34,824 bases of DNA from Acetobacteraceae bacterium (GTDB lineage Bacteria; Pseudomonadota; Alphaproteobacteria; Acetobacterales; Acetobacteraceae). Below are positions 18,078 through 26,331 of this stretch, one piece after another (the first letter of the stretch is position 1; every line of letters begins with the position of its first letter). The translations under genes and the position numbers were made by a program. The notes below the pieces were generated by a model. It did no database searches, was not told the origin of the DNA, and saw only the letters and a list, made by a program, of their open reading frames with translations. The stretch is taken from contig CANGNF010000049.1 in the NCBI GenBank assembly GCA_947455205.1, positions 1 through 34,824 of the forward strand, in the 5' to 3' direction.

Positions 18078-18824
18078 GTGGCGCCGCCCGATGACCGCAG
18101 GGGCGCAGGCCCCGAAGGTCTGAATCGGGCGGCCGGGCCTGCGCCCGATGACCGCAGGGGCGCAAGCCCCGAAGGTCTGGATCGGGCGGCCGGGCCTGCG
18201 CCCGATGACCGCAGGGGCGACAGGCCCGAAGGTCTGGATCGGCCGGTCGCGCCGCGGCCCTGGCGCAGGCAAGGGTCGCGCACCGCACTGCGCGACCGCT
18301 GGATCCACCTGCGGGCGGAAAGCTGGGAGACGCCGAAGGGCGTCACCCTGGACCCCTGGTGGATGCTGGACTGGGCCGACTGGGTGCATGTGGTGGCGCT
18401 GACACCGGATGACCGCCTGGTGCTGGTGCGGCAGTTCCGCCCCGGCGCCCAGGCGGTGACGCTGGAGTTGCCCGGCGGCATGATGGAGGCGGGCGAGACC
18501 GACCCGGTGGCTGCCGCCGCCCGCGAGTTCACCGAGGAAACCGGCTGGCGCGCCGCCGAATGGCGCCCGGTGATCGGCCTGCCGCCGGAGCCGGCGCATT
18601 GCTCCAACCGCATCCACTTCGTGCTCGCGCTCGGCTGCACCCCCGCCGGCGCGCAGGCGCTGGATGCCGGGGAGGATATCGCGGTCGAGGTGCTGCCGCT
18701 GGCCGAGGTGCTGGCCGGGCTGGGCCAGGGCCTGGTGCAGAACGCCATGCATGTCGGCGGCCTGCTGCTGGGCCTGGCCGCCGCCGGGCGGCTGGCGCTG
18801 GCGGAACGGCCGGCCGGCGGGTAG
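18078..18824 (+). CDS. Nudix hydrolase with an N-terminal tandem-repeat extension
   Basis: A 248-residue Nudix (nucleoside diphosphate-X hydrolase) protein, nearest to ADP-sugar pyrophosphatases. The Nudix box lies at about residues 133-157 (LPGGMMEAGE, then REFTEETGW). There appear to be eight rather than seven residues between the first Glu and the Arg-Glu pair. The domain proper seems to start near SRTALRDRWIHLRAESWE (residue 67). Before it, residues 4-60 are three 19-residue repeats of the form PDDRRG-x-x-PEGLDR. The GTG at 18078 is the only ATG/GTG/TTG in frame before the domain, so the repeats should be translated. It starts two bases after gcvP and ten bases before the VIT gene. The substrate is unknown. 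Confidence 0.85.
   Translation: MAPPDDRRGAGPEGLNRAAGPAPDDRRGASPEGLDRAAGPAPDDRRGDRPEGLDRPVAPRPWRRQGSRTALRDRWIHLRAESWETPKGVTLDPWWMLDWADWVHVVALTPDDRLVLVRQFRPGAQAVTLELPGGMMEAGETDPVAAAAREFTEETGWRAAEWRPVIGLPPEPAHCSNRIHFVLALGCTPAGAQALDAGEDIAVEVLPLAEVLAGLGQGLVQNAMHVGGLLLGLAAAGRLALAERPAGG
18086..18244 (+). repeat. Three tandem 57-bp palindromic repeats inside the Nudix gene
   Basis: Three copies at a 57-base period have 45-base palindromic cores at 18086-18130, 18143-18187 and 18200-18244. Each core folds as nested arms GCCCGAT/ATCGGGC, GACC/GGTC and GGGGC/GCCCC around a four-base loop; the third copy is partly degraded (GGGGCGACAGGCCC). The period is 19 codons, so the Nudix reading frame is kept. 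This resembles REP-like palindromes that have become coding. Confidence 0.93.
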
Positions 18825-18834
18825 CTTGGCCGCC

Positions 18835-19578
18835 ATGGACACCCCCCACCCCGCCCATTCGCGCGAAGGCCTGCCGCCGCCGCCGCCCGGCCCGGCCAGC
18901 GAAGAGCATTTCACCGCTTCCGAGACGGTGCGCGACCTGGTCATCGGCATGGCGGATGGCCTGACCGTGCCCTTCGCCCTGGCCGCTGGCCTCTCGGGCG
19001 CCGTCGCCGCCAACCCGCTGATCGTCACCGCCGGGCTGGCCGAGATTGCCGCCGGCTGCGTCGCCATGGGGCTGGGCGGCTACCTGGCGGCGCGCACCGA
19101 CGCGCAGCACTACGTGGTGGAACGCGCCCGCGAGGAGCAGGAAACCCACGACTGGGCGGAGCGCGAGCGCTGGGAGGTGATGGCGGTGCTGCATCGCTTC
19201 GGCCTGCGCGACCAGTCGCTGCGCGACGCCACCGAGGCGGTGTGCAGCGACCGCAAGCGCTGGGTCGACTTCATGATGAAGTTCGAGCTGGAGATGAGCG
19301 AGCCGGAGCCCGGCCGCGCGGCGAAGAGCGCGGCCACCATCGGCGGCGCCTACATGGTCGGCGGCATGATCCCGCTGCTGCCGTACATCCTGTTCGACAA
19401 CACCCAGTTCTCGCTGCTGGTGTCCTGCATTGCCACCGGGGTGGCGCTGCTCGGCTTCGGCTGGCTTAAGGCGCGGGCGACCGGCCTGCCGCCGCTGAAG
19501 GGCGCGATGCAGACGCTGGGCGTCGGTGGCCTGGCCGCGGCGGTGGCCTTTCTGATCGCCAAGTGGGTGGGCGGCTAG
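18835..19578 (+). CDS. VIT1/CCC1-family iron/manganese transporter
   Basis: A 247-residue membrane protein of the VIT1/CCC1 family, which moves Fe2+ or Mn2+ out of the cytosol in exchange for protons. The N-terminal tail is Pro-rich. Helix 1 carries the signature VIGMADGLTVPFALAAGLSG with its conserved Asp. Helix 2 holds AEIAAGCVAMGLGGYLAART. Between helices 2 and 3 lies a Glu-rich cytosolic segment (REEQETHDWAERERWEVM) that matches the metal-binding domain of plant VIT1. Three more hydrophobic segments follow (GGAYMVGGMIPLLPYILF and two others). The ATG at 18835 lies ten bases after the Nudix stop and has no clear ribosome-binding site, suggesting coupling. Confidence 0.93.
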   Translation: MDTPHPAHSREGLPPPPPGPASEEHFTASETVRDLVIGMADGLTVPFALAAGLSGAVAANPLIVTAGLAEIAAGCVAMGLGGYLAARTDAQHYVVERAREEQETHDWAERERWEVMAVLHRFGLRDQSLRDATEAVCSDRKRWVDFMMKFELEMSEPEPGRAAKSAATIGGAYMVGGMIPLLPYILFDNTQFSLLVSCIATGVALLGFGWLKARATGLPPLKGAMQTLGVGGLAAAVAFLIAKWVGG

Positions 19579-19586
19579 CGCCTGAT

Positions 19587-19609
19587 CGTCCGCGGCGCTG
19601 GCGCGGACG
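19587..19609. terminator. Hairpin between convergent VIT and Bug genes
   Basis: An 8-bp perfect stem (CGTCCGCG and CGCGGACG, seven-base loop) lies between the stops at 19578 and 19637. It has no T-tract. It would end or stabilise the gcv-side transcript, and possibly the opposite one too. Confidence 0.5.
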
Positions 19610-19636
19610 GGCGTGCAGCAGCCGCCCCGACTACCC

Positions 19637-20599
19637 CTAGTCCGGCGTGGCGCCGGTGGCCCGCACCACCGGCGCGAATTGCGCGATCCGCTGGCGGATC
19701 TCGGCGCCCAGCGTGGCCGGGTCGCTCGGCAGCGGCTCCATGCCGCGCTTGTTGTACTCGGCCACGATCTCCGGCTCGGCCAGCACCTGGCGCATCGCCG
19801 CGTTCAGCCGGGCGATGACCGCGGGCGGCGTGCCGCGCGGGGCCAGCCAGCCATCCCAGTTCGGCACCTCGAAGCCCGCCACCCCGGCCTCCGCCACCGT
19901 CGGCACGCCGGGCAGCAGCGCGCTGCGGCCGGCCGTCGCCACCGCCAGCGCACGCAGCCGCCCCGCCTCGATCAGCGGCAATACGGTGGGCACGGTGGAG
20001 AAGGAGAAGTCGATCTTGCCGGCCAGCACGTCATTCGCCAGCGGCCCGCCGCCCCGGTACGGCACCGGCACCGTCTTCACCCCCGCCAGGTGGTCGAACA
20101 GCACGGAGGAGAGATGCCCCATGCTGCCGACGCCGCTGTTGCCGGCCGAAAGCGTCTCCGGCTGCGCCTTGGCCGCCGCGATCAGCTGCGCCACGCTGTG
20201 CCAGGGCCGGTCCATCGGCGCCACCAGCACGTAGAATACCGACATCAGGTGGGAAATCGGGGCGAAGTCGCGCTCCATGTCCACCGGCAGGCTGCGGTAC
20301 AGCGTCGGGTTCACCGCCAGCGTGCCGATATTGCCCTGGAACAGGGTGTAGCCATCCGGCTGCGCCCGGGCCACGGTCTCGGCCGCGATGTTGCCACCGG
20401 CGCCGCCGCGATTCTCGATGACCACGTTCTGCCCCAGCAGCGCCGACAGCCGCGGCACCACCAGCCGCGCCGCGATGTCGGACGACCCACCGGCGGCGAA
20501 GGGAATGACGATGCGGATGGCCCGCTGCGGCCATTCACCCTGGGCACGCGCCACCGCCGGCAGCGCCAATGCCGCCAGCAGTCCCCGCCGGGCGATCAT
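19637..20599 (-). CDS. Bug/TctC-family periplasmic substrate-binding protein
   Basis: A 320-residue Bug receptor. The signal peptide MIARRGLLAALALPAVARA is cut before QGEWPQRAIRIVIPF. Hallmarks are PFAAGGSSDIAARLV, VVIENRGGAGGNIA and DGYTLFQGN. The ATG at 20599 overlaps the stop of the upstream receptor gene as ATGA, so translation is coupled. It is the second gene of a receptor pair whose layout mirrors the pair at 4032-5974. No permease genes are nearby and the ligand is unknown. Confidence 0.93.
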   Translation of the reverse strand: MIARRGLLAALALPAVARAQGEWPQRAIRIVIPFAAGGSSDIAARLVVPRLSALLGQNVVIENRGGAGGNIAAETVARAQPDGYTLFQGNIGTLAVNPTLYRSLPVDMERDFAPISHLMSVFYVLVAPMDRPWHSVAQLIAAAKAQPETLSAGNSGVGSMGHLSSVLFDHLAGVKTVPVPYRGGGPLANDVLAGKIDFSFSTVPTVLPLIEAGRLRALAVATAGRSALLPGVPTVAEAGVAGFEVPNWDGWLAPRGTPPAVIARLNAAMRQVLAEPEIVAEYNKRGMEPLPSDPATLGAEIRQRIAQFAPVVRATGATPD

Positions 20600-21552
20600 T
20601 CCCCGGTGATCCCGGCGCCGCGGATGATGGCGGCGTAGCGGTCGATCTCGGCGACGACGAAGCGGCCGAATTCCTCCGGCGAACTCGGCGCCGGCTCCAG
20701 CGCATGATGGGCGAGCTTTTCCACGTTGCCAGGCTCCTCGAGCGCCAGGCGGCAGGCGCGGTTCAGCGCAGCAATAACCGCGCCAGGGGTGGCCTTGGGC
20801 GCGGCCAGCCCATACCAGTTGTTGATGGCGTAGCCGGGCACCCCGGCCTCGGCCATGGTCGGCAGGTTGGGCACCAGGCGGCTGCGCTGCACCGTGGGCA
20901 CCGCCAGCGCCCGCAGCCGGCCGCTCTCCACATGCGGGATCACCGTGGCGGCGGTGGCGAAGGCGTAGTCGATCTTGCCGCCGATCAAATCCGTGATCAG
21001 CTGGCCGCCGCCGCGATAGGGAATATGCACCGCCTCCGTCCCCGCCAAGTGGTCCAGCAGCGCCCCGGCCAGGTGCCCGGCGGCGCCGATGCCGGCCGAG
21101 CCGTAGCTAAGCCGGCCCGGTGCCGCCTTCAGCGCCGCCACCAGCTCCGCCACACTTTTGAACGGGCGGTCGGCGGGCGCCGCCAGCAGGTTGGTCACGT
21201 GGACCAGCAGGCTGACCGGGCTGAAATCCCGCACCGGATGGGCGCTGAGCTTGCGGAACAGCGTCGGGTTCACCGCCATCACGCCGACGGTGCCCAGCAG
21301 CAGCGTGTGGCCATCCGCCGGGGCGTGGGCGACGATGTCGGCGGCCAGCACGCCGGCGCCACCGGGCCGGTTGTCCAGCACCACGGGCTGGCCAAGCTCC
21401 GCCGAAAGCCGGGGCGTCAGCGTCCGCACCGCGGCATCCACCCCGCCGCCGGCCACCACCGGGATGACGATGCGGATGGGCCGGGTGAACATGGCCTGGG
21501 CCAGGGCCGGCGTGGCAAGCGGGGCGAGCAGCAGGGCGCGACGAAGGATCAT
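20596..21552 (-). CDS. Bug/TctC-family periplasmic substrate-binding protein
   Basis: A 318-residue Bug receptor, first gene of the pair. The signal peptide is MILRRALLLAPLATPALA, cut before QAMFTRPIRIVIPV. The ligand loop reads VVAGGGVDAAVRTLTPRL, and VVLDNRPGGAGVLAADIV follows, with Asp in place of the usual Glu of VENR. The frame is open to 22014 but the ATG at 21552 gives a proper signal peptide and the rest shadows hpnL. A twin hairpin lies just upstream (21607-21654), so the pair probably has its own promoter rather than reading through from the hpn genes. Confidence 0.92.
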   Translation of the reverse strand: MILRRALLLAPLATPALAQAMFTRPIRIVIPVVAGGGVDAAVRTLTPRLSAELGQPVVLDNRPGGAGVLAADIVAHAPADGHTLLLGTVGVMAVNPTLFRKLSAHPVRDFSPVSLLVHVTNLLAAPADRPFKSVAELVAALKAAPGRLSYGSAGIGAAGHLAGALLDHLAGTEAVHIPYRGGGQLITDLIGGKIDYAFATAATVIPHVESGRLRALAVPTVQRSRLVPNLPTMAEAGVPGYAINNWYGLAAPKATPGAVIAALNRACRLALEEPGNVEKLAHHALEPAPSSPEEFGRFVVAEIDRYAAIIRGAGITGE

Positions 21553-21606
21553 GCCGCAGCCTACAAGGTGCGGCGAAGGCCACGCCAGTGGCTGCGAACT
21601 TGGGTT

Positions 21607-21654
21607 CCAAGGGCCTCTCGGCCCTTGGTGGGGGTTTGAGGGGGCAAGGCCCCC
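21607..21654 (-). terminator. Twin hairpins after hpnL
   Basis: Two stems follow the hpnL stop: GGGGGC/GCCCCC (21640-21654, three-base loop) and CCAAGGGCC/GGCCCTTGG (21607-21628, four-base loop). Neither has a strong T-tract. Together they probably separate the hpn transcript from the Bug receptor pair. Confidence 0.55.
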
Positions 21655-21668
21655 GCATGCCCGTTGCA

Positions 21669-22625
21669 TCACCGGCCGATGCGCTTCTCCGCCCAGACCC
21701 AGGCCGCCAACCCCGGCAGGAAGACCACCAGGTCGCGGATGCGCCGGGCGATGGCCAGCGCGGCCCCCGCCTCGGCCGGCAGCCCGACCAGCAGGCCAAG
21801 GCCGAGGAAGCCTGCCTCCTGCAACCCCAGCGCGCCCGGCACCAGGAAGGCGGCGCTGCTGAGCGCCTGGATCATCGCCTCGATCGCCAGCGCCGTGGCG
21901 GGCTCCACCGGGTGGCCGAGGAAGTACAGCGCCAGCCAGATCTCCAGCGCGCCGGCGACCCAGCCGGCGAATTGCCAGCCGAAGCACAGCCCGATGGCGC
22001 CGCGCGAGCGCCACAGCCGGCGCGCCATGCGGTCGATCTTCTGCGAATGCGCGGTGAAGGCGTGGAAGCGCCCTGCCGCCACGGCGTTCAAGGCGCCCGC
22101 CAGGCGCGACAGCAGGTTGGCCCGCTGCGCCAGGATGAAGCCGCCGGCCAGCGCCAGCCCGCCCAGCATGCCCAGCACAATGCCCTGCCAGCCCACCGCC
22201 CCGCCATGCCCGGCCAGCAGCGCCAGGCCCAGCAGCGCGAAGGCCAGTTGGCTGAGAATGCCGATGGCCATGTCCACCATCAGGCTGGCGGCGGCGGGCG
22301 CGGGGCCAACACCCTCGGCGCGCAGCAGCCGGTAGCTGGCCACCTCGCCGCCGATGCGCGCCACCGGCAGCAGGCCGTTGATGCTTTCGCGGATCCAGAC
22401 ATTGGCGGTCATCGCCGCCAGGGAGGGCCGCTTGCTGCCCGGCAGCAGCACGCGCCAGGCCTCGGCATTCAGCGCCATGGGCAGGGCATGCGCGGCGCCG
22501 GCCAGCACCAGGCCCAGCCCGGCGGAGGCAAGCAGCGCGCCGACCTCGGTCAGGTCCTGCTGCGCCAGCAGCAGCATGGCGCCGCCCAGGCCGGCGAGGG
22601 CAAGCAGAAGGCCGATGCGGTTCAT
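21669..22625 (-). CDS. hpnL: Hopanoid-associated membrane protein HpnL (LPG-synthase TM/UPF0104 family)
   Basis: A 318-residue integral membrane protein with about eight hydrophobic segments, related to the membrane part of lysylphosphatidylglycerol synthases. In hopanoid clusters this type is called HpnL and is thought to act in lipid transport or flipping; its exact role is not settled. Visible family features are ESINGLLPVARIGGEVASYRL near residue 80 (split motif with conserved Asn, Pro, Gly, Gly-Glu) and FLVPGALGLQEAGFLGLG near the C-terminus. The ATG at 22625 lies 19 bases after the hpnK stop. Its identity rests strongly on its place beside hpnI, hpnJ and hpnK. Confidence 0.85.
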   Translation of the reverse strand: MNRIGLLLALAGLGGAMLLLAQQDLTEVGALLASAGLGLVLAGAAHALPMALNAEAWRVLLPGSKRPSLAAMTANVWIRESINGLLPVARIGGEVASYRLLRAEGVGPAPAAASLMVDMAIGILSQLAFALLGLALLAGHGGAVGWQGIVLGMLGGLALAGGFILAQRANLLSRLAGALNAVAAGRFHAFTAHSQKIDRMARRLWRSRGAIGLCFGWQFAGWVAGALEIWLALYFLGHPVEPATALAIEAMIQALSSAAFLVPGALGLQEAGFLGLGLLVGLPAEAGAALAIARRIRDLVVFLPGLAAWVWAEKRIGR

Positions 22626-22644
22626 GGGTGGTGGGCGGCGCGGC

Positions 22645-23478
22645 TCATTGCAGGGCGGCGGTGTAGCCGGCCGTTGCGGTGTTGCCCAGGGCGGCGCGGA
22701 CCGCGGGGTCCAGCAGCGCCGCCAGTTCCTCGGCATAGCGGTAGCCGGGCGCCTGGCCGGGGAAGCCGCCTGACGTGGCGGGGTGCAGGTACACCTCGGT
22801 CACGCCGGGCGGGATGTGCGGCAGCACCGCGGCCAAGCGCTGGGCGGTGAAGGCGCCGGACCAGGCCAGCCCCACCACGCGGTCCGGCGCGCGGAGGCCA
22901 TGCCGCGCCGCCAGCCGGCGCAGCAGCGCGGTGAACGGGTACAGCGCGCGCGGCTGGGTGGCGGCGGTGGGCTCCACGGCGTGGATCAGCGCCGGCGGCT
23001 CCCACGGAATACGCACCGCCTTCACCCCGTGGCGCGCGGCCTCGGCAAAGGCGCAGGCGGCGATGACCGGGTGCAGGTGGTAGTGCTTGTGGGCGTTCAG
23101 GTGGTCGCAGGGCAGGCCGGTGGCGGCGAAGGCGGCGAATTGCGCCGCGATCTCGGCCCGCAACTGCGCCCGCGCGGCGGGGCTGAGGGCGAGCGTCAGG
23201 CCCAGCCCGGCCATGTCGTCGCGGAAGCGGCCATTGGGCTGGGTCAGCGCCGGGATGCGCTCCGGCGGCAGGGTCGGCGTGCCGTCGGTCAGGGTCAGGT
23301 GCAGGCCAACGGCCAGGCTGGGGTTGCGGCGCGCGACCTCGACGCCCCCGGCCAGGGCGGGCTCGCCCACCATCAGGCTGGCGGCGGTCAGCACACCGCC
23401 GCGGTGCGCCTGCTCCACCGCCGCATTGACCTGCGGCGACAGGCCGAGGTCATCGGCGTTGAAGATCAGGCGCTGCAT
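22645..23478 (-). CDS. hpnK: Hopanoid-associated deacetylase HpnK (YdjC/ChbG family)
   Basis: A 277-residue metal-dependent carbohydrate deacetylase of the YdjC/ChbG family. In hopanoid producers HpnK removes the acetyl group from N-acetylglucosaminyl-bacteriohopanetetrol. The metal and catalytic residues are visible in LIFNADDLGLS (Asp9-Asp10), VGLHLTLTDG and DHLNAHKHYHLHP. The ATG at 23478 follows CGGAG. A 167-base gap with an inverted repeat separates it from hpnJ upstream; hpnL follows closely. Without the neighbours it would be called only a YdjC-family protein. Confidence 0.9.
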   Translation of the reverse strand: MQRLIFNADDLGLSPQVNAAVEQAHRGGVLTAASLMVGEPALAGGVEVARRNPSLAVGLHLTLTDGTPTLPPERIPALTQPNGRFRDDMAGLGLTLALSPAARAQLRAEIAAQFAAFAATGLPCDHLNAHKHYHLHPVIAACAFAEAARHGVKAVRIPWEPPALIHAVEPTAATQPRALYPFTALLRRLAARHGLRAPDRVVGLAWSGAFTAQRLAAVLPHIPPGVTEVYLHPATSGGFPGQAPGYRYAEELAALLDPAVRAALGNTATAGYTAALQ

Positions 23479-23565
23479 CGGCTCCGATCAGGAATAGCTG
23501 CGGCACGAGGCCCGGCCTCGGGCCGAGGCGCCGAACGGCGCCCGCCGATCGTTCGGCGTAAACCA

Positions 23566-23595
23566 AGGCCGCGGATGCGGTCGCCCGGCGTCTGA
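23566..23595. repeat. Copy of a dispersed 30-bp intergenic repeat
   Basis: This 30-base element between hpnJ and hpnK matches 11485-11514 (between ispH and thrB) in 27 of 30 positions, in the same orientation. Just before it, CGCCGAAC and GTTCGGCG form an inverted repeat (about 23529-23558). It may belong to a family of intergenic repeats. Confidence 0.6.
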
Positions 23596-23619
23596 CGGCA
23601 GGCGACAGCCTTGACGGCT

Positions 23620-23640
23620 GCGGACAAGGGACTTGTCCGC
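23620..23640 (-). terminator. Intercistronic hairpin just after hpnJ
   Basis: A perfect 9-bp stem (GCGGACAAG, three-base loop, CTTGTCCGC) begins five bases beyond the hpnJ stop. It lacks a T-tract. It may weaken read-through into hpnK or protect the 3' end of the hpnJ message. Confidence 0.55.
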
Positions 23641-23645
23641 GGCTG

Positions 23646-25073
23646 TCAGGCCGCCTTGCGTTCACGCAGGAAGTGGAAGAACTCCACGCCCTCGCGCAGG
23701 CGGCGCACCAGCATCTGCCGGTCGCGCACCATCTCGCCGCAGATCGAGGCGATCTTCGGCACGCGGAAATAGAACTTCTTGTAGAACTCTTCGACGCTGG
23801 TGAAGATTTCGGTGTGGCTCAGGTGCGGGTAGTGCAGCGGGGCGATCTGCACGCCGTGCGCGTCCACGTATTCCGTGTGCTCGGTGTCCAGCCAACCCTC
23901 GCGCGACGCCTGGTCCCACAGGAAGGTGCCGGGATAGGGCGCCGCCAGCGAGACCTGGATGGTGTGCGGGTTGGTCTCGATCGCGAACTTGATGGTTTCC
24001 TGGATGGTCTCGGTGGTCTCGCCGGGGAGGCCCAGGATGAAGGTGCCGTGGATGGCGATGCCGAGCGCGTGGCAGTCCTTGGTGAACTGCTTGGCGACTT
24101 CGATACGCATGCCCTTCTTGATGTTGTGCAGGATCTGCTGGTTGCCGCTCTCATAGCCCACCAGCAGCAGGCGCAGCCCGCCGTCGCGCATCTTCTTCAG
24201 CGACTCGTAGGGCACGTTCGCCTTGGCATTGCAGGACCAGGTGACGCCGAGCTTGCCGAGTTCCTTCGCGATCGCTTCCGCGCGCGGCAGGTTGTCGGTG
24301 AAGGTGTCGTCGTCGAAGAACAGCTCCTTCATCTCGGGGAAGGCGGACTTGATGTAGCGCACTTCCTCGATCACGTGCTCGACGCTGCGGGTGCGGTAGT
24401 TGTGCCCGCCCACCGTCTGCGGCCACAGGCAGAAGGTGCAGCGGCTCTTGCAGCCACGCCCGGTGTAGATGCTGACGTACGGGTGCTTCAGGTAGCCGAT
24501 GAAGTACTTCTGCCAGTCCAGGTCGCGCTTGTAGACCGGGCTGACGGGCGGCAGCAGGTCCATGTTCTCCAGCACCGGGCGCTCGGCATTGTGGACGATC
24601 ACGCCCTCCGAGTTGCGGTAGCTCAGCCCCTTGATGTTGGCCCAGGAGACGTCGTCGGCCACGTCCTTGATGGTGAAGTCAAACTCGTTGCGGGCAACGA
24701 AGTCGATGACGGGCGCGTCGCGCAGGCTTTCCTGCGCCTGCACCGCCACCTTGGCGCCGATCATGCCGATCTTCAGGTTCGGGTTGGCCGCCTTCATCGC
24801 CTCGGCCACCTTCACGTCGGACGCGAAGCTGGGGGTGGAGGTGTGCAGCACCGCCAGGTCGAAGTCCTTCGCCTGCCCGGTCACGTCGGCCAGCGTGGTC
24901 TTGTGCGGCGGGGCGTCGATCAGCTTGCTGTTCTCGATCAGCGCCGCCGGCTGGGCCAGCCAGGTCGGGAACCAGTAGCTGCGGATCTCGCGCTTGGCCT
25001 GATAGCGGGAGCCGGCGCCGCCGTCGAAGCCATCGAAGGAAGGGGCTTGCAGGAAGAGGGTGCGCATCGTCAC
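23646..25073 (-). CDS. hpnJ: Hopanoid-associated radical SAM protein HpnJ
   Basis: A 475-residue B12-binding-like radical SAM enzyme. HpnJ converts the glucosamine group of bacteriohopanetetrol glucosamine into the five-membered cyclitol ether. The N-terminus MRTLFLQAPSFDGFDGGAG is diagnostic. Residues 70-170 form a cobalamin-binding-like domain (LAVLHTSTPSFASDV). The [4Fe-4S] motif CxxxCxxC is Cys208, Cys212 and Cys215 in GRGCKSRCTFCLWP. Further radical SAM strands include ELFFDDDTFTDN and LLLVGYESGNQQIL. The GTG at 25073 has AAGGGG nine bases before it; an ATG two codons later (25067) is also possible. It lies 21 bases after hpnI. Confidence 0.94.
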   Translation of the reverse strand: MTMRTLFLQAPSFDGFDGGAGSRYQAKREIRSYWFPTWLAQPAALIENSKLIDAPPHKTTLADVTGQAKDFDLAVLHTSTPSFASDVKVAEAMKAANPNLKIGMIGAKVAVQAQESLRDAPVIDFVARNEFDFTIKDVADDVSWANIKGLSYRNSEGVIVHNAERPVLENMDLLPPVSPVYKRDLDWQKYFIGYLKHPYVSIYTGRGCKSRCTFCLWPQTVGGHNYRTRSVEHVIEEVRYIKSAFPEMKELFFDDDTFTDNLPRAEAIAKELGKLGVTWSCNAKANVPYESLKKMRDGGLRLLLVGYESGNQQILHNIKKGMRIEVAKQFTKDCHALGIAIHGTFILGLPGETTETIQETIKFAIETNPHTIQVSLAAPYPGTFLWDQASREGWLDTEHTEYVDAHGVQIAPLHYPHLSHTEIFTSVEEFYKKFYFRVPKIASICGEMVRDRQMLVRRLREGVEFFHFLRERKAA

Positions 25074-25094
25074 GTCAAGGAACCCCTTGTCAGA

Positions 25095-26255
25095 TCAGGC
25101 TTCAGACATGCTGCCATCGGGCCGCATGCGGTAGCGTCGGCCCTGCCACGTCACCGTGCCGCGAGCCAATCCAACCGCCCATATAGCGAAAGACAGGCCG
25201 TCGCGCAGGGGCAGAAGCACTAATCTTGGCAGTGTTGCCGATATGCATAGCAATTGGTCGACCGACCAGGCCAGCCAGCAGCGCGCCGCCAGCACCGCCA
25301 GCACCACCGCCAGCCCCCAATCAGCCAGCGCCCAGCAGGCCAGCGCCCAGGGCAGCGGGTGGGTCAGCGCCAGGCCGAGATAGCCGGCCGGGTTCAGCGA
25401 CCGCACGGTGCGCGACCAGCGCAGCTCATGCCCCCACAGCGCGGCCAGGCTGGCCTCGTCCATCATGTGGTCCGGCAGCACCGGCGCCACGGCCACCTTC
25501 AGCCCCAGGCGGCGCACCGCCTCGCCCAGCGCATGGTCGTCGGCCAGCAGGTCCTTCAGGCTTTCAAGCCCGCCCAGCGCGGCCAGGGTTTCCCGCCGCA
25601 GCGCCATGGTGGCGCCGTAGCAGCCGCGCGCCTTGCGCAGGCTCTCCCCCAATATGGCGTTGGGCAGGAAGTGCCAGTCGATGCCCAACCCCGCCAGCCG
25701 CGCCCACACCCCCGGCACCGCCGGGACCCCGCGGTACAGGCAGGTGACCAGCCCGACGCCCGGCTGGGCCAGGGTGGCGGTGACAATGGTCAGCCACTCC
25801 GCCGGCACCCGCATGTCCGCATCCGCGATCACCACCACGTCCTGGGTGATGCGCGGCGCCAGGTTCAGCAGGTTGCCCACCTTGCGGTTGGCGCCGTGCA
25901 GCGTGGCGTCCTGCACCAGGGTGGCGTCCGCCCCGGGGCAGGCGGCCATGGCGGCACGGGCGGCGGGGATGGCGGCGTCATCCGCCCGGCCGACGCCGAA
26001 CAGCACCTGCACCGGGGCGGCATGCGCCTGGCGCAGCGTGGCCTGCAACCAACCGGCCAGGCCGGGGGCGGCGCCGTGCAGCGGCTTCAGGATGGTGGCG
26101 GGCAGCGCCGGGCCCGTCGGCCGGGGCTGGCGGCCGAACCGCCGCACCGCCCGCGCCGCCAGCAGCGCGCTGGCCAGCCCGGCCAGGGCCAGGCCGGCGC
26201 ACAGCATCGCCAGGGCCAGCGTCAGCACGGGCGGAAACACCGCCAGCCGTAACAT
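25095..26255 (-). CDS. hpnI: Hopanoid-associated glycosyltransferase HpnI (GT21-like)
   Basis: A 386-residue membrane-bound glycosyltransferase related to ceramide glucosyltransferases (GT21). HpnI transfers GlcNAc to bacteriohopanetetrol, the first step of cyclitol ether formation. An N-terminal membrane helix (residues 5-33) is followed by ATILKPLHGAAPGL, the DxD-like site VVIADADMRVP, the third acidic motif LLADDHALGE and the (R/Q)xxRW-type site GHELRWSRTVRS. Two or three helices lie at the C-terminus. The ATG at 26255 is 76 bp from the divergent mlaA-type gene, so this gap should hold both promoters. It leads the hpnI-J-K-L run. Confidence 0.9.
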   Translation of the reverse strand: MLRLAVFPPVLTLALAMLCAGLALAGLASALLAARAVRRFGRQPRPTGPALPATILKPLHGAAPGLAGWLQATLRQAHAAPVQVLFGVGRADDAAIPAARAAMAACPGADATLVQDATLHGANRKVGNLLNLAPRITQDVVVIADADMRVPAEWLTIVTATLAQPGVGLVTCLYRGVPAVPGVWARLAGLGIDWHFLPNAILGESLRKARGCYGATMALRRETLAALGGLESLKDLLADDHALGEAVRRLGLKVAVAPVLPDHMMDEASLAALWGHELRWSRTVRSLNPAGYLGLALTHPLPWALACWALADWGLAVVLAVLAARCWLAWSVDQLLCISATLPRLVLLPLRDGLSFAIWAVGLARGTVTWQGRRYRMRPDGSMSEA

Positions 26256-26331
26256 TTCCCGCGTTTCCGCATCGCCTCATTCATATCTGTCGGCTAGGGT
26301 TCCGCCGTCACCATCGGATTCCCCCCGAAGC

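Noticed and set aside
21553..22014. N-terminal extension of the Bug receptor gene at 21552
   Set aside because: It overlaps hpnL and would remove the signal peptide at the ATG 21552.
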